A stretch of 64,000 nucleotides of DNA from Oceanospirillaceae bacterium (lineage in GTDB: Bacteria; Pseudomonadota; Gammaproteobacteria; Pseudomonadales; Litoribrevibacteraceae): positions 620,001-684,000 of the forward strand of contig JADFAD010000001.1 of the NCBI GenBank assembly GCA_015665455.1, in the 5' to 3' direction. This document shows, in pieces, positions 1-8,116 of the stretch. Below the pieces are notes generated by a model. The model made no database searches. It worked only from the letters and a program-made list of their open reading frames with translations, and was not told where the DNA came from. The translations under genes and the position numbers were made by a program. Numbering within the stretch: position 1 is the first letter of the stretch; every line of letters begins with the position of its first letter.

Positions 1-411
1 AAACAGGTTGAACGCATCACCCGTAATAAGAATACCGGTAAGGCCTGCTAGGCAAAGTAAGTGCGCAGTATAGAACAGGGTGTGTTTTGATTTCTCGATT
101 TCTTTTTCTATGCTGTCTTTAGAATAAATCAGCACCAGTGTTGAAATGGCAGACACCGCCAGCAATACAAAGGCGTTGGCCGCATCGACACGCAGTTCGA
201 TTCCCCAAGGGGCAGGCCAGCCGCCGACCGCATAGCTCAGTACGCCTTCTGACAGAGCAGCAACCAGTAATTGCCAAGAAACAAAACAGGACAAGCCACT
301 GATTAACGTAGCAAAGCCCCAAGAAAGTAATGACCGGCCCAGAATAAGCGCGATCGGCGCTGCAATTAAGGGCAAGATAATAGGGAGTACAGCCAAGTGT
401 TGTTCAAGCAT
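1..411 (-). CDS. mnhD: Na+/H+ antiporter subunit D, N-terminal part (MnhD/MrpD)
   Basis: This is the first 137 codons of a hydrophobic protein that runs off the left window edge. The visible part begins MLEQHLAVLPIILPL and contains several membrane segments, as expected for the proton-translocating MrpD/NuoN-like subunit of the Mrp antiporter complex in the inner membrane. Its ATG shares one base with the mnhC stop (TAATG), which is typical of translational coupling in mnh operons. Identity rests mainly on its position directly after mnhC and on the hydrophobic profile; the proton-channel lysine/glutamate region lies outside the window. Confidence 0.85.
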   Translation of the reverse strand, partial: MLEQHLAVLPIILPLIAAPIALILGRSLLSWGFATLISGLSCFVSWQLLVAALSEGVLSYAVGGWPAPWGIELRVDAANAFVLLAVSAISTLVLIYSKDSIEKEIEKSKHTLFYTAHLLCLAGLTGILITGDAFNLF

Positions 412-767
412 TAGATGGCATCATCCTTGTTTTCAAATTCGTTTTCTTCAACGGTACCATATGCACGTTTGATCCGAACAATGAGAGAAAGGCCCACGGC
501 CGTAGTCGCGACTCCGACCACAATGGCGGTAAGAATCAATACGTGGGGCAAAGGGTTTGAATATTGGGTAACACCCTCAACGACGATAGGAGCGGTTCCT
601 CCGGTGACTTTACCCATGGATATATAAAGCATGAAGACGGAAGTCTGAAAGATGTTGAGACCTACGATCTTTTTAACAAGATTATTTGCCGAAATGACAA
701 TGTAAAAGCCGGTCATCATCAAAAATACGACGATCCAGTAGTTGTAATAGTCGAGAATTAAGTTCAC
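411..767 (-). CDS. mnhC: Na+/H+ antiporter subunit C (MnhC/MrpC, NuoK-like)
   Basis: This 118-residue protein has three predicted membrane helices and ends in a charged tail. The segment GLNIFQTSVFMLYISMG and the SNPLPHVLILTAIVVG stretch are characteristic of the MrpC/NuoK family. It is a small subunit of the membrane-embedded Mrp cation/proton antiporter. The start is GTG, overlapping the stop of the upstream mnhB-like gene (GTGA), and the stop overlaps the mnhD start, so translation is coupled on both sides. Confidence 0.93.
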   Translation of the reverse strand: MNLILDYYNYWIVVFLMMTGFYIVISANNLVKKIVGLNIFQTSVFMLYISMGKVTGGTAPIVVEGVTQYSNPLPHVLILTAIVVGVATTAVGLSLIVRIKRAYGTVEENEFENKDDAI

Positions 768-1744
768 TTGACGTTTGACCTCTCTACCTGACTGCCAAAG
801 GCATAGAAAATACTAAGCATGACGGCAAATACGGTAATACCAACACCCAACTCAATGATTATGATGCCGTAGTGCTGACCTGCCACCGGATCCGCTGCGA
901 GTTTGCTGTAATCAAGAAACTGGCCGCCCTTGAACATACTGTATAAGCCGACGCTTGCGTACAGTAGAACGCCGAAGGAAGCCATTAGTTGTAGAAACTT
1001 TGCGCCCACGACGGAGAATGCTTGAGGCAGACCAAACACCAATGCATAGAGAATAAATGCTGCAGCGGCAATTACTCCGGCCTGGAAGCCACCTCCGGGA
1101 CCAAAATCACCGTGGAACTGTACGTAGAGGGCAAATAGAATAATCAGAGGAATAAGCATTTTAGCCACAACACGCAGTACATGATGTGTCAGGAATCCGG
1201 ATTCTTCTGCGGCGAGATCTTCACGTCTTCTTACTCCAAGAAGCGCAATTACACCAATCGCAGCTGAGAAAACAACCACTGTTTCACCTAGAGTATCGAA
1301 GCCTCGGTAACTGGCCAGTACTGATGTGACCATATTAGGAAGACCGACTTCCTTCGGTGACTCTTCAATGTAGCGTGGCGCGACGTGTTGATGAATAGGG
1401 TTGTTGGGGTCGCCGAATGGAGGCATATCCAAGGTACCGTAAATAAGAGCAGCACCGGTAACGGTCACTACCAATAGTGGTAGAACAGTGGAGCGTTTGT
1501 TTTCTTTTTCGGTGCGCCCTGTGAGAGCCAATGTAACCAGCATCAATACGGTGGAAATGCCGGCTCCTACGGAAGCTTCAGTGAAAGCAACGTCTACAGC
1601 ATCGAGGTTGACGAAAATCAGCGCCGACAGAAAACTGTAGATACCGAATAACATGACAACTGCAAATAAATCTTTGAGAAAGATAACCCTTAAAGCAGTG
1701 AGCGCCAGCATTGCTAGCAGAACCAGATCAATAAACTCCGCCAT
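764..1744 (-). CDS. mnhB: Na+/H+ antiporter subunit B fused to the MrpA C-terminal (DUF4040) domain
   Basis: The protein has 326 residues. Roughly residues 1-90 form a three-helix module with a DAVDVAFTEASVGAG signature, which is the DUF4040 domain that ends MrpA in other organisms. Roughly residues 180-326 match MnhB, with a HGDFGPGGGFQAGV signature after a helix. The fusion replaces separate MrpA C-terminal and MrpB parts of the antiporter. It lies between mnhG and mnhC with overlapping stop/start codons (TAATG upstream, GTGA downstream). The full-length MrpA-like large subunit is not visible and may lie beyond the window. Confidence 0.92.
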   Translation of the reverse strand: MAEFIDLVLLAMLALTALRVIFLKDLFAVVMLFGIYSFLSALIFVNLDAVDVAFTEASVGAGISTVLMLVTLALTGRTEKENKRSTVLPLLVVTVTGAALIYGTLDMPPFGDPNNPIHQHVAPRYIEESPKEVGLPNMVTSVLASYRGFDTLGETVVVFSAAIGVIALLGVRRREDLAAEESGFLTHHVLRVVAKMLIPLIILFALYVQFHGDFGPGGGFQAGVIAAAAFILYALVFGLPQAFSVVGAKFLQLMASFGVLLYASVGLYSMFKGGQFLDYSKLAADPVAGQHYGIIIIELGVGITVFAVMLSIFYAFGSQVERSNVK

Positions 1745-2073
1745 TAGTGCGTTTGCTCCTGTTTGTCTTTATTGGTTTCAGCCAATGTCAGTAATCCTCC
1801 ATGTCGGGCTGATTTGGCCAGAGCATGTGAGGCAGTGGGGCTGGTTAGCATCAAAAACAGCAGAATAAAAAACAGTTTTGCTGTATTGAGATCGAATGAG
1901 GTTTGAAGGAGCAGACCACCAATAATAAGAATGGCTGCGATGGAGTCTGTAACACTGGCCGCGTGCACGCGAGTGAAGAAATCGGGGAATTTAAAAAGCC
2001 CGATTGCGCCGCTTAAGCCGAAAAAAACACCTGCAATAAGCAGTAAACTACTAACTATGTCTAGGATAAACAT
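1744..2073 (-). CDS. mnhG: Na+/H+ antiporter subunit G (MnhG/MrpG)
   Basis: About 109 residues with three membrane helices. The motif GLFKFPDFFTRVHAASVTDS is diagnostic of the MrpG family (PhaG_MnhG_YufB). I chose the ATG at 2073. A TTG two codons upstream (2079) would add two residues, and neither start has a convincing ribosome binding site. The stop shares one base with the mnhB start. It is a structural subunit of the Mrp antiporter, in the same minus-strand operon. Confidence 0.93.
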   Translation of the reverse strand: MFILDIVSSLLLIAGVFFGLSGAIGLFKFPDFFTRVHAASVTDSIAAILIIGGLLLQTSFDLNTAKLFFILLFLMLTSPTASHALAKSARHGGLLTLAETNKDKQEQTH

Positions 2074-2100
2074 ATTCAACCATTGTTAATTATTGAGTTG

Positions 2101-2367
2101 TTATTCAATTGGCGAGGTGTACTCAAAGAATCTGAGTACTGCAACCATCCCTATGAAATTGATCAGCGCGTATACGATGGCGATGTCTAGGAAGTCAGGT
2201 CTTCCCATTAAAAAGCCAACGACTGCAATAAATAGCACGGTTTTGGTACCGAACATATTAACGCCAAGGATACGGTCGTAGACCGTAGGTGCTTTAAACG
2301 CCCTGCATAGAGCAAGGGCCATCACAACCAATATAGCAATACAGACAGCGGACAAAATACCCGTCAT
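2101..2367 (-). CDS. mnhF: Na+/H+ antiporter subunit F (MnhF/MrpF)
   Basis: An 88-residue, three-helix protein containing the MrpF signature APTVYDRILGVNMFGTKTV. The ATG at 2367 overlaps the mnhE stop (ATGA) and has GGAG about nine bases upstream, so it is preferred over an in-frame ATG five codons further up. MrpF is a small membrane subunit required for assembly and activity of the antiporter. The gene is followed by a 27-bp gap before mnhG. Confidence 0.93.
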   Translation of the reverse strand: MTGILSAVCIAILVVMALALCRAFKAPTVYDRILGVNMFGTKTVLFIAVVGFLMGRPDFLDIAIVYALINFIGMVAVLRFFEYTSPIE

Positions 2368-2840
2368 TTTTTCTTGCTCCAATTACCATTAATTTTTTCT
2401 TCCATATCACCTTGCTCCAACTCTTCTATTGAAGACTTCTGAAGAGCATGAACGGTTACTTCTCCGTCTTGCAGATCCACACTGAGTGTACCGGGAGTAA
2501 GCGTAATGGAATTGGCGTACATAACTTGTTTTTTAGCCGGAACGTTTTTAACAGAAACTTTTGCAAGCGCAGGGGACAGTTTGTCAGGGGAACTCCAAAT
2601 TAGTTTGGTCACGTGAACACTTGAGCTAACGATTTGGCCCATGAGCCATAAAAGATAACGAATATTCTGTTTCCTGAAGCTTATACGCTTAGGTTCCTTA
2701 TCGACATCATCCATTCGTTTAAGAACGATAAGGACTATAAAGATGGAAATGACTCCAAACGTGAGTAATAAAGGCTGGATGTAGCCCGAAAGTAAGATCC
2801 AGAATACAGAGAGTAATGCTGCCCATTTGCCGATATGCAT
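2364..2840 (-). CDS. mnhE: Na+/H+ antiporter subunit E (MnhE/MrpE)
   Basis: A 158-residue protein with two N-terminal membrane helices and a cytosolic domain. The stretch YANSITLTPGTLSVDLQDG followed by VHAL is the hallmark of the MrpE (MNHE) family. It is the first gene of the minus-strand operon, and the E-F-G-(A'B)-C-D order is one of the known mrp arrangements. It overlaps mnhF by four bases. An operon promoter should lie in the roughly 300 bp upstream, but I could not assign -35/-10 boxes with confidence. Confidence 0.93.
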   Translation of the reverse strand: MHIGKWAALLSVFWILLSGYIQPLLLTFGVISIFIVLIVLKRMDDVDKEPKRISFRKQNIRYLLWLMGQIVSSSVHVTKLIWSSPDKLSPALAKVSVKNVPAKKQVMYANSITLTPGTLSVDLQDGEVTVHALQKSSIEELEQGDMEEKINGNWSKKK

Positions 2841-3141
2841 AGAAAAATGTCGCCCAGCTGTTGTAGTTTAGTGAGAGTATAGTAAAAAAAACTAATGGGG
2901 TTAAGAAATTTGGCGACAGAATAAATTAAAATCAATTTAAATATCAATGGCGTAAAGGAATAAATTCGAGTCAGATGGAATGTCTGGTTGGTCAGGTTTT
3001 GATTGGCTGGTTGTTTATTATACTTCTTTTGAGGATGGTATCGGGATCGAAGTATCGAATACTCTTTTCATTGGTTGTTGTTAGTGTTGATCCCGAATTT
3101 TTCGTTTATAACGTATTCTTACTATATGGCTAATAGGTTTA
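2841..3141. other. Intergenic region upstream of the mnh operon
   Basis: No gene is seen here. The region must hold the mnh promoter and the 3' end signals of the minus-strand hydrolase gene. No clear terminator hairpin was found. Confidence 0.4.
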
Positions 3142-4023
3142 TCAGCCAATGCTAGCCGTTTTGATGAATTGATCTGAACCTCGATCGTATTCAGGCTGAT
3201 AGTGGTTTCGTTGCCATTGATCGACTAAATTTTGGTTTTGATGATCCCATGGGTGGAAGTCTTTACGGAAAAAATCCATGTACGGCTTTCGTAGGCTTCG
3301 CATCATCCCTTTTCGGCCAAACATAAACGCGGCATAGCCTTTTATGTCTTTCCAGCTTGGTCGTATTTTTGACCAACGCAGTAATCGGAACATGTACTTG
3401 GTGACACGCCAAGAGAATAATAAAGACGCTTCTATTAAGGATTTTCGTAATAACTTACGGTCGCCGTCACACGCCATGTACAGATCAAAGGCGACTGCTT
3501 TATGCTCGATTTCTTCGACGGTGTGCCACAGCATGAGATCCTTAATGGTGTCGTCTAAGCCGTCCAGAGTGCTGGTATCCCTCAAGAAGTAATCCGACAT
3601 GATGGCGGTTAAGTGTTCGAAGCACACAGTGTAGGCAAGTCTTTGTCGATCTGATTTACCATTGATGGTGTATTCAAGGTCTTTTTCAAAATCGCTTTCC
3701 ACTCGAACAGCATCGAACCCCAACTCTTTTAATGATTGGTTAAAGCGCTTGTGCTGAAAGCTGTGATGACCTTCTTGACCGATGAATCCTTTGATTTGTT
3801 TTTTTAATTCAGGGTCATTGATTTTATCTCGAAATAAACGTACGGAGTCAATGAACTCGCCTTCACCTGCCGGAAAGGTTGCTGAGAGTGCGGTTATAAA
3901 CGCGGACTTTAATGGATTATCATCGAAAAAATACGTTTCATTGACTTGCTCAAATGGGAAATTCATTCGGCGTGGTTTTATGTCAATGTCTGAAGAACTG
4001 ACGGCATTGGTTGTGTTATTCAT
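3142..4023 (-). CDS. Metal-dependent hydrolase, PF10118 family
   Basis: About 293 residues matching the predicted metal-dependent hydrolase family (PF10118, COG3687), a ferritin-like helical fold. Candidate metal ligands visible are an E-G-H-H motif near residue 85, a conserved CFEHLTA helix and a TVEEIEHKAVAFD helix. There is no signal peptide, so it should be cytoplasmic. I placed the start at the ATG at 4023, which has AGGGAAG just upstream; a GTG four codons earlier lies within that Shine-Dalgarno region. It is divergent from an AraC regulator, the common partner of this family, so regulation by that neighbour is inferred. The substrate is unknown. Confidence 0.85.
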   Translation of the reverse strand: MNNTTNAVSSSDIDIKPRRMNFPFEQVNETYFFDDNPLKSAFITALSATFPAGEGEFIDSVRLFRDKINDPELKKQIKGFIGQEGHHSFQHKRFNQSLKELGFDAVRVESDFEKDLEYTINGKSDRQRLAYTVCFEHLTAIMSDYFLRDTSTLDGLDDTIKDLMLWHTVEEIEHKAVAFDLYMACDGDRKLLRKSLIEASLLFSWRVTKYMFRLLRWSKIRPSWKDIKGYAAFMFGRKGMMRSLRKPYMDFFRKDFHPWDHQNQNLVDQWQRNHYQPEYDRGSDQFIKTASIG

Positions 4024-4139
4024 CTCTTCCCTCACTTTATTATTTTGGATTTTTATCGGTATCTGAGATGCAATATGTCAAATTGATCACAATTGAAACA
4101 GGTGATAAGGTATCAATATTATGGTGATTTGGGCTCAAC

Positions 4140-5183
4140 ATGACGATGAATGAATCTGAGGCATTAAATCTGGCATCGGGGGACTACTTGGCTGTCGTTC
4201 GTGACTTTGCCATGAGTAAAGGCATTGCGCCTCAAGACCTTCTCCGTGGCAGTAAGTTCACCATGGAACAGTTGATTAATCCGCCTCCGATGATTAATAA
4301 CATGATGATTAATCGGGTGGGTTTTAACCTCTATAATAGCCTACAAAACCCCGATAACGATGTGGTGGGGTTTGGACTTGCGATGACGGTGGCTTCTCAT
4401 GGTTCTTTGGGATTGGCTGTACAAAGTTCACCGAATATCAGAGCCGCTTATGAAGTCATGGTGTCGTATTTTAATACCCGAGTGAATTCGCTAAGCATTG
4501 CGCTTGCAAAAGAAGGGGATGACTTTCGGTTGAGAATAAACCTAAAAAAAGGCGTCGTCGCTGTTGAGCCTGAGGTGCTGTTTTTCTTTGATTTTGCTAC
4601 GTTCATTAGTATTGCCAGTATTACTGAAACGTATCTTAATGCGGATGCTTTGAGCACCAAATTACGACTCAATGTGAATCGTCCTGAGCCCATTAGTTTT
4701 CCTTATCATCAGTTGTCAGACTACATTGATGTGGTCTTTGATCAGGCCCACCTTGAACTCTGTATTCCTCATGATTGGATGGAACAACCGTTATCTTCAG
4801 GGAATGAAATGTTCGCCAAAGCCGCCATGGATAAATGCCAGTCGGAGCTTCAGAAGTTAAGCCCAAAAGACACGGCAACAAAAGTGCGGCATTTGGTTCA
4901 GTCTTCTTTAGAAAATCTTCCTACACTCTCTCAATTAGCCAATGCATTACACATGTCGCCAGCGACTTTAAAACGAAGGTTAAAGGAACTGGATGTGACG
5001 TATCAAAGCATTAAAGATGAAGAACGTTTTAAGCGAGCTAAGGAGCTCATTCGCTTAGGGGAATTATCGATGGAGGACATTTCAGATCAACTGGGATACG
5101 TGGACCCGTCCAACTTTACAAAAGCGTTTAAAGGCTGGGCGGGCATTACTCCGAAGCAGTTTCAAGGCATCGGCCATTCTTGA
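4140..5183 (+). CDS. AraC-family transcriptional regulator (PF12625 type)
   Basis: The protein has 347 residues. The N-terminal part (about 20-210) resembles the Arabinose_bd PF12625 ligand-binding domain seen in OruR/ArgR-type regulators. The C-terminal 100 residues carry two helix-turn-helix motifs, with LSQLANALHMSPATLKRRL as the first and the LGYVDPSNFTKAFKGWAGI signature as the second. It is divergent from the PF10118 hydrolase gene with a 116-bp gap and probably regulates it. No strong ribosome binding site is visible ahead of the ATG, so a start two codons downstream is also possible. Confidence 0.9.
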   Translation: MTMNESEALNLASGDYLAVVRDFAMSKGIAPQDLLRGSKFTMEQLINPPPMINNMMINRVGFNLYNSLQNPDNDVVGFGLAMTVASHGSLGLAVQSSPNIRAAYEVMVSYFNTRVNSLSIALAKEGDDFRLRINLKKGVVAVEPEVLFFFDFATFISIASITETYLNADALSTKLRLNVNRPEPISFPYHQLSDYIDVVFDQAHLELCIPHDWMEQPLSSGNEMFAKAAMDKCQSELQKLSPKDTATKVRHLVQSSLENLPTLSQLANALHMSPATLKRRLKELDVTYQSIKDEERFKRAKELIRLGELSMEDISDQLGYVDPSNFTKAFKGWAGITPKQFQGIGHS

Positions 5184-5254
5184 TTATTTTTTATGGTTTC
5201 ATGAATTCACAGTGCAGTTTGTATGATGAAATCAGTTCTCTGTTATTGTTCTGG

Positions 5255-6086
5255 TCAACGCCAACCGAACACTTTTCTTAGAGAATTTTCATAGTTAACT
5301 GGCGACATATCTTCGTCCGCCGTATGAAGCCTTTCAAGGTTGTAATACTTGATATAGGCAGCCACATCTTTTTTCATATGTTCTCGCGTTGGTTGATGAA
5401 CTTTAAATAACCAATCGTGTTTCAGGCTTCCAAAGAATCGTTCTACCACTGCATTATCCCAGCAAGCCCCCACGTCACCCATACTTGCCCGGATACCAAA
5501 GCCTTTTAGAAGCTTACTATAACGTTTGCTCGTATATTGAGAACCTCGATCACTGTGAAATACTAGTCCTTCAGAGGGTTGTCTCAGGTTTGTATGCCTT
5601 CATCACAGCTTTGCACACCAGATCAGAAGTCATTCTCTTGTCTATGTGCCAACCAACGATTCGGCGCGAGAATAAATCCATAACAATGGCTAGATACATC
5701 CAGCCTTCGTTGGTTTTTAAGTAGGTCACATCACCTGCCCAGATCTCATCAGGGCCAACAGGATTGAAATTCTGGTTCAGCAAGTTATCAGCAACTGAAT
5801 CACTATGCTTACGTTTTGTTGTCACTTTATAAGCAACTCGCTGAGTAACTTCCAGCTCAAGTTTCTTCATGATTGAGCGTACTTTATAGCGCCCAACTTC
5901 GAAGCCTTCTTCACGTAACTTCTTGGTCATTTCTCGATTGCCTAGACTTTCACGGCTGTCTCTGAACAGCTCTTTCGTCTTGCGATATAATCTAAGCTCT
6001 TCTTCTGTAATCAGCTTGGCTGGGCGCTTGATCCAAGCATAGTATGCAGAAGTGCTGACATTCATACATCGGCACAATAAGGTCAC
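5255..6086 (-). pseudogene. IS3-family transposase OrfB (DDE integrase core), frameshifted
   Basis: The reading frame starting at GTG 6086 runs through an HTH_21-like N-terminus and the first catalytic aspartate (WAGDVTYL), then ends prematurely at 5571. The next frame continues as LRQPSEGLVFHSDRGSQY, the second aspartate motif, and NAVVERFFGSLKHDW with the catalytic glutamate, ending at 5255. Removing one A from the TACAAACC run near 5589 (minus strand) rejoins the two parts into a normal OrfB of about 277 residues. Programmed frameshifts in IS3 elements occur between orfA and orfB, not here, so this is an inactivating insertion, or a sequencing error in a short homopolymer. Confidence 0.85.
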
Positions 6087-6124
6087 CGGGTATTCAGGTG
6101 ACTCGACCTTAATGAAATTGAACT

Positions 6125-6415
6125 TTACTTCATTTCTTTCGCGAAGAAGGCCGACGCCTTTTTTAAAATCTCTTTCTCCATACGAAGCTCTTTGACTTCT
6201 TTGCGCAAACGCTTAAGCTCTTCACGCTCATTGTCACTCATATCTTGGCCTTCTTTTTCAACTTCGATTTTTTCTTTCCATTTGTAGAGCAATGATGTCT
6301 TAATACCTAGAGAGTCTGCGGCTTGAGCAACGCTGTAACCTTGCTCTAGAACTAAGGCTACAGCCTCTTCTTTAAATTCTTTTGTGTATTGTTTATACGC
6401 TCGTTTTGTACTCAT
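6125..6415 (-). CDS. IS3-family transposase OrfA (helix-turn-helix)
   Basis: This 96-residue protein has the HTH_Tnp_1 (PF01527) fold: YTKEFKEEAVALVLEQGYSV is followed by the AADSLGIKTSLLYKWK recognition helix region, then a Glu/Lys-rich coiled coil likely used for multimerisation. It binds the terminal repeats of the IS and is fused to OrfB by -1 frameshifting in this family. It is intact, unlike OrfB. Confidence 0.93.
   Translation of the reverse strand: MSTKRAYKQYTKEFKEEAVALVLEQGYSVAQAADSLGIKTSLLYKWKEKIEVEKEGQDMSDNEREELKRLRKEVKELRMEKEILKKASAFFAKEMK
6158..6164 (-). promoter_or_regulatory. Programmed -1 frameshift heptamer (A AAA AAG) in orfA
   Basis: In the orfA frame the codons read TTA AAA AAG, giving the classical A-AAA-AAG slippery heptamer about 11 codons before the orfA stop. 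A -1 slip leads into an open frame that joins OrfB without a stop. This is the usual way IS3 elements make the OrfAB transposase. Confidence 0.75.
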
Positions 6416-6483
6416 ACTGACACCTTATTGATTGACGATTATTGTCTCTCATTAAAGTGTCCGGTTCCATTAGACCAGAACAG

Positions 6484-6582
6484 TTGCACTTATTATCTGA
6501 ATTCAGGAACCTAAGACCAAGAAAATGCCTTGGGTTTAAACAGCCGCAGAAAGTTTACGATGACTTAAAAGCTGCGGCTTAG
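6484..6582 (+). pseudogene. 3' remnant of an IS30-family transposase
   Basis: The 33-codon open stretch starts right at the edge of the IS3 element and reads LRPRKCLGFKQPQKVYDDL near its end, followed by a stop. This RPRKCL(G/N)(F/Y)K-P-VY/F block is the conserved C-terminus of IS30-family transposases. The rest of the gene is missing; it is not found on the left of the IS3. The IS3 therefore probably inserted into this gene, and the remainder was deleted. Confidence 0.75.
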
Positions 6583-6614
6583 AGCGAGTGTTGCACTTCG
6601 GAGTTGAATTCGCG
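6574..6614 (+). repeat. IS30-family right terminal end, copy 1
   Basis: These 41 bases contain the end of the transposase remnant and the terminal GTGTTGCACTTCGGAGTTGA sequence typical of IS30-type right ends. They match 15991-16031 at 37 of 41 positions by my alignment. Confidence 0.65.
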
Positions 6615-6842
6615 TATTAATGCTTGTTACTTCCTTAATGTATTTTGAGTGTGAATGTTAATAGTCGGAGGATGAAGGTAGTAAACTGTTAGTAGTTTGA
6701 GGTGTTTGTTAATCCTTTGGGAATATTAAGTGCTCCTCTATGGACGGAGAACAGGACGATAACGTGATCTTACTTTATAGAACGCCGTAATGATATTGAT
6801 AAATTATTTATTAAACCTATAATGCTATGAAAGGTTTTATGA

Positions 6843-7652
6843 CTAAAAATTTAGTTGGTTTTTTTTGTCTAATTTTTCAATATTACTTTCACTTTGATGC
6901 CAGGACTTTGCAATGAAATAATTAAATAACGAATATCTGGAACCACTACTAATTATTTTTCCTGTGTGAATACCTCTTGTGTCTACTAGAATTAGGGTTC
7001 CTTTAGGTGCAACTAGTTCGCTTGTTTTTTGGTTGCAAATCAGCTTTATTTTCTCTATGTCTTCTGAAGAGTACCTTGGATAGTTAGCAGCATAATTTCG
7101 ATTTAACTTTAATAAAACTTTAATTATATTTTTCAGCTTATGCGACCCTTTTATGTATTGAAATGGACCTCCGTCTATTGAGACATCATTTAAGTATATA
7201 ACTGCTTTAAATTGTCGAGAAAAACTATCTCGGTGCCAACCTCCGCCAGACCCATGTTTTACGGATTTTCTTGCTGTTATTTTTGCTGCCATTGTAGTTT
7301 GAAGGATTACTTCTTCTCCTAAGTAAGCTTTTGCTACATCCTTAAAAAATGGTTCGTTTGTGAATATTTTGTTATGTAAATCGCTTAAATGATTAATTCC
7401 AAATATACGCTTGTCATTTAATATTTTTTTCGAATGTTTCTTTTCTTTTCTTTCAAAAATATCAATAAGCTCCTTACATTGTTCATCACTAAAGAAGTTT
7501 TCTATAATAGCAACTCCATCATTCTTAAGTGATTTTAGAGCTCGGTCTCCTTCTTTGTTAAGATTGGTTTTGTATTTTTTTGGGTTTATTGATTTCAATA
7601 AAAGTGCGATAGAGAAAATATACTTATTTTTTTTTATGTTATTAAATGACAT
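6843..7652 (-). CDS. Phytanoyl-CoA dioxygenase (PhyH)-like Fe(II)/2-oxoglutarate oxygenase
   Basis: A 269-residue protein with the PhyH-family facial triad visible: H140 and D142 in WHRDSF and H229 in DTRGIHTGK, followed by R239 in SRYSLFNYF, which would bind the 2-oxoglutarate carboxylate. The family hydroxylates small molecules or lipids using O2 and 2-oxoglutarate; the substrate cannot be told here. The start has AAGG six bases upstream. The coding sequence is strikingly AT-rich with a Lys/Asn/Ile bias unlike most neighbours, and it lies next to IS debris, which suggests horizontal acquisition. No biosynthetic partner genes are adjacent. Confidence 0.82.
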   Translation of the reverse strand: MSFNNIKKNKYIFSIALLLKSINPKKYKTNLNKEGDRALKSLKNDGVAIIENFFSDEQCKELIDIFERKEKKHSKKILNDKRIFGINHLSDLHNKIFTNEPFFKDVAKAYLGEEVILQTTMAAKITARKSVKHGSGGGWHRDSFSRQFKAVIYLNDVSIDGGPFQYIKGSHKLKNIIKVLLKLNRNYAANYPRYSSEDIEKIKLICNQKTSELVAPKGTLILVDTRGIHTGKIISSGSRYSLFNYFIAKSWHQSESNIEKLDKKNQLNF

Positions 7653-8116
7653 GGCATACCTTAGTGGTTTTTATCTGTGTTTTTACTTTTAGTTTATTTA
7701 AGCTTAATTAGTGATTGATAGGGAAAATATTTTCCTGACGTTTTTGATCTGGGTCAATGTAGGGTGAGGATTTCTGGGTTTGAACGTGATTACTGGATTA
7801 TTTTCTTTTTTATCACCTTATTCTTATTTCTTGGTTATAAACCGCGAAATCCTCTCAAGTTTTCCTTTAATTTTTCGCCATGCTTTCTTCCTAATTACTA
7901 AAAAATGCGCTTAAAAAAGCGTGTTTTTGACGTCTATTCCCAGTGTTGGTACTTCTTTATGCTGTTAGAGTTGCTGTCCGTTTGGGATAGGGGCTGGTCT
8001 TATATAGGTTCTGAACATCTGTATCTAAGTGAGCTAGCCCCACTTTGAAAGGGAACTTCATTTATTCCGACGTTTTGATTATTGGATTATTACAAAGGCA
8101 TAGGGAGATCAAACAC
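7653..8116. other. Intergenic region, AT-rich
   Basis: No gene seen. It separates the divergent PhyH-like gene and the lipoprotein gene and should hold both promoters. A weak CGCTT/AAGCG hairpin with a T-run lies near 7910-7927 but belongs to no obvious transcript end. Confidence 0.35.

Larger units (their letters stand above)
5247..6482 (-). mobile_element. IS3-family insertion sequence, about 1.24 kb, transposase frameshifted
   Basis: The element is delimited by imperfect terminal inverted repeats: TGTTCTGGTC at 5247-5256 matches GACCAGAACA at 6473-6482 exactly, and a second matching block (CGAACACTT versus AAGTGTCCG) lies further in. It carries orfA and orfB on the minus strand in the IS3 arrangement, linked by a slippery heptamer. 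No target-site duplication was recognised (TAT on the left, GTT on the right). The right end sits directly against the coding tail of an IS30-type transposase, so it appears to have jumped into an older element. The single-base frameshift in orfB suggests it cannot move on its own. Confidence 0.88.

Noticed and set aside
5201-5220. Possible left terminal end of the IS30-family element (GAATTCA and AGTGCA blocks)
   Set aside because: The match needs a six-base gap and is no better than chance in an AT-rich spacer.
5241-6485. Target-site duplication of the IS3 element
   Set aside because: The three bases on each side (TAT and GTT) do not match, so none was called.
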